Source: an uncultured Bacteroidales bacterium (lineage in GTDB: Bacteria; Bacteroidota; Bacteroidia; Bacteroidales; Muribaculaceae). Taken from it: a DNA stretch of 49,910 nt. Positions 48,508 to 49,910 of the stretch are shown piece after piece. The first letter of the stretch is position 1, and each line of letters starts with the position of its first letter. The notes under the pieces are model-generated. The model ran no database searches. It saw nothing but the letters and a program-made list of their open reading frames with translations, and was not told where the DNA came from. The stretch lies in NCBI GenBank assembly GCA_902784675.1, contig CACZVR010000050.1, positions 1 through 49,910 on the forward strand, written 5' to 3'. Position numbers and translations under genes: made by a program.

Positions 48508-48951
48508 TTAGAATAACGGGATGTTGCTCGGGGAATAAACCCACTTCTGCTCAAATTCTTGCTGCGTGCTGGTGAAGAACAGCACAGCCTGGATGATGGA
48601 AATGACATGGGTAACGATACCCAGAGCACCGCATGACAGCAAGGTGGCAAGCAGGAAGACAACACCGGCATTGGTCTTGTTCATATAGAAGTAGTGCAGT
48701 CCCAAGCCGCCCAGGAAGAGGGCCAGCAGACCGGCAACACCACGGCTCTTGCCCGAAGGACCGTTGCTGAACACGTCATCCATGGCAGCCGAAGCCTGGT
48801 CGCCGAACTGGCGGAACTGCTCCTGGAAATTGGATTGCTCCTGACCGTAGGATACGTTGGTCTCGGCACCGCAATACGGGCACTTCACACGATTCACTTT
48901 CTCTTGAGTGCTATACTGTTTTCCGCACTCGGGACAATTGTGGATATACAT
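48508..48951 (-). CDS. TM2-domain protein with N-terminal zinc ribbon
   Basis: A 147-aa membrane protein. Residues 1-30 hold a zinc ribbon with two CxxC pairs (CPECGKQYS and CPYCGAE). A helical linker follows. The TM2 domain (about 75-135) has GLLALFLGGLGLHYFYMNKT and two membrane segments with LSCGALGIVTHVIS between. Function is not known; TM2 proteins are found widely. The start is the ATG at 48951 (MYIHNCPECG), since the upstream in-frame ATG at 48972 adds a non-conserved MTKNLST. Confidence 0.88.
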   Translation of the reverse strand: MYIHNCPECGKQYSTQEKVNRVKCPYCGAETNVSYGQEQSNFQEQFRQFGDQASAAMDDVFSNGPSGKSRGVAGLLALFLGGLGLHYFYMNKTNAGVVFLLATLLSCGALGIVTHVISIIQAVLFFTSTQQEFEQKWVYSPSNIPLF

Positions 48952-49080
48952 AGTACTTAAGTTTTTAGTCACTAGTCTTAATCACTAGCAGATTGTTGTT
49001 ACACCCTTTTGACGCATTGACAAACCAAAAAGTTGCAAAACTCGTACCAATTTTTTGAAAAAGATGTGACCAACGGTTCA

Positions 49081-49910
49081 TCAACGATTGCGACGCTGAG
49101 AACTCTGCTGCCTCTTCTGCTGTTCTTGCTGCATCTTCTGGACTTCCTCCATGCGCTGTACCCATTTCGATTTCTTCTTGGGCTTTTTGGCGTTGGCAGC
49201 CATCGTGGCGCGCACCTTCTCCTCGGTGACGAACATACGGCTGATGTAGGTCTGCGCGATGGTGATCAACAGAGCGATGAAGTAGTAGTAACTCAGACCC
49301 GAAGCATAGTTGTTGAACCAGAACAGGAACATCAACGGCATCAGGTAGAGCATCAGTTTCATGCCGGGCATCGACTGGCTCTGTGCCTGTGACTTCGAGG
49401 TGATGTAGTTATAGGCAATGTTGGTGATCGTCATCAACAGGCAGAACAGGCTGATGTGGTTGCCGAATGTGCTGGAGATGAACGGGATGTGCTGGCTCCA
49501 CTCGATGATCTTGTCGGGAGCGCTCAAGTCTTTGGCCCACAAGAAGGACTGACCGCGCAACTCGATGCACGAGGGGAAGAACGTGAACATCGCAATCAGG
49601 ATGGGCATCTGCAGCAGCATGGGCAGACAGCCGCCAAAGGGGCTCGCTCCCGCTTGCTTGTACAGTTCCATCGTCTTCTGCTGTTTCTTCAGGGCATCTT
49701 CCTGGTTGGGATAGCGCTCGTTGATGGCAGCGATGTCGGGAGCCAGGATACGCATCTTGGCCTGCGAGACATAGCTCTTGTAGGTCAAGGGCCACAGCAC
49801 CATCTTGATGAGGATGGTGAGCACCAGGATGATGATACCATAGTTGCTGATGAACTTGCCCAGCCAGTCGAACACGGGAATGATCACGCCGGCGTTGATC
49901 CAGCGGAACA
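49081..49910 (-). CDS. yidC: Membrane protein insertase YidC, C-terminal part
   Basis: The last 275 codons of YidC, running off the right edge. YidC inserts proteins in the inner membrane and folds them, alone or with SecYEG. The reading frame continues upstream to the window end as FRWINAGVIIPVFDWLGKFI, so the apparent start at 49887 is internal. The conserved core has YGIIILVLTILIKMVLWPLT, KMRILAPDIAAINERYPNQE and GASPFGGCLPMLLQMPILIA. The last membrane segments contain NYASGLSYYYFIALLITIAQ. The basic C-terminal tail (KKPKKKSKWVQRMEEVQKMQ) is of the ribosome-binding type. It is 108 bp from the TM2 gene. Confidence 0.95.
   Translation of the reverse strand, partial: FRWINAGVIIPVFDWLGKFISNYGIIILVLTILIKMVLWPLTYKSYVSQAKMRILAPDIAAINERYPNQEDALKKQQKTMELYKQAGASPFGGCLPMLLQMPILIAMFTFFPSCIELRGQSFLWAKDLSAPDKIIEWSQHIPFISSTFGNHISLFCLLMTITNIAYNYITSKSQAQSQSMPGMKLMLYLMPLMFLFWFNNYASGLSYYYFIALLITIAQTYISRMFVTEEKVRATMAANAKKPKKKSKWVQRMEEVQKMQQEQQKRQQSSQRRNR

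Overview
The window is chromosomal DNA from a member of the Bacteroidales, probably a Prevotellaceae- or Muribaculaceae-like gut or rumen lineage; the genus cannot be fixed from the sequence alone. The evidence is the promoter type (TTG, 19-20 bp, TAnnTTTG) in front of many genes, the near absence of Shine-Dalgarno sequences, and families typical of the phylum: GldE, DUF3256, DUF3078, a BspA-type leucine-rich-repeat protein with dockerin and sorting tail, an outer-membrane barrel with a carboxypeptidase-regulatory N-terminus, and a four-helix-bundle (S23-like) protein. Both edges cut genes: pckA on the left and yidC on the right.

Layout. 1-9.6 kb is housekeeping: pckA, slyD, a secreted LRR/dockerin protein, then a same-strand run trmB, mrp, an M48 lipoprotein protease, DUF3256, xseA, xseB, and corA. 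9.6-15.4 kb is an AT-rich accessory island. It opens with the 3' half of a tRNA-Leu(UAG) joined to a dispersed palindromic repeat. It carries a small membrane protein, a retropepsin-like/TPR protein, a possible PBECR-type protein, a DUF4143 ATPase and a frameshifted zinc-ribbon gene. Same-orientation structured repeats separate the last genes. 15.4-22.4 kb is a MoxR-type operon (SpoIIM, membrane protein, DUF4129, DUF4350, MoxR, DUF58) divergent from an RDD gene through two interlocked promoters.

22.6-34.5 kb holds a P1 aminopeptidase next to a C26 hydrolase, a DUF2156-GNAT protein, a lipoprotein phosphoesterase, a small barrel, a rhodanese, a Nudix hydrolase, a carboxynorspermidine-synthase-like enzyme and a large outer-membrane barrel. 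35-39.1 kb holds two paralogous surface proteins with leaders of about 300 nt; the second has lost the end of its signal peptide by an in-frame deletion. 39.3-42.6 kb has the four-helix-bundle gene, gldE with a probable TTG start, and a TraB/GumN protein. 42.9-49.9 kb is a minus-strand envelope block: C69 dipeptidase, two small exported proteins, DUF3078, another exported protein, GH25 lysozyme, TM2 protein and YidC.

The intergenic DNA is unusually rich in repeats: short tandem arrays with 7-10 bp units in several sequence flavours, often touching a start or stop codon; a palindromic family with TATCTT ends that can supply promoter parts; a GCGGATGC/AATTCG family; and the two-hairpin repeat of the island. 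The strongest leads are the repeat-separated gene array with the truncated tRNA, the paralog pair with matching leaders, and the promoter-bearing palindromes. All functional statements come from motif reading by eye; no database search was run.
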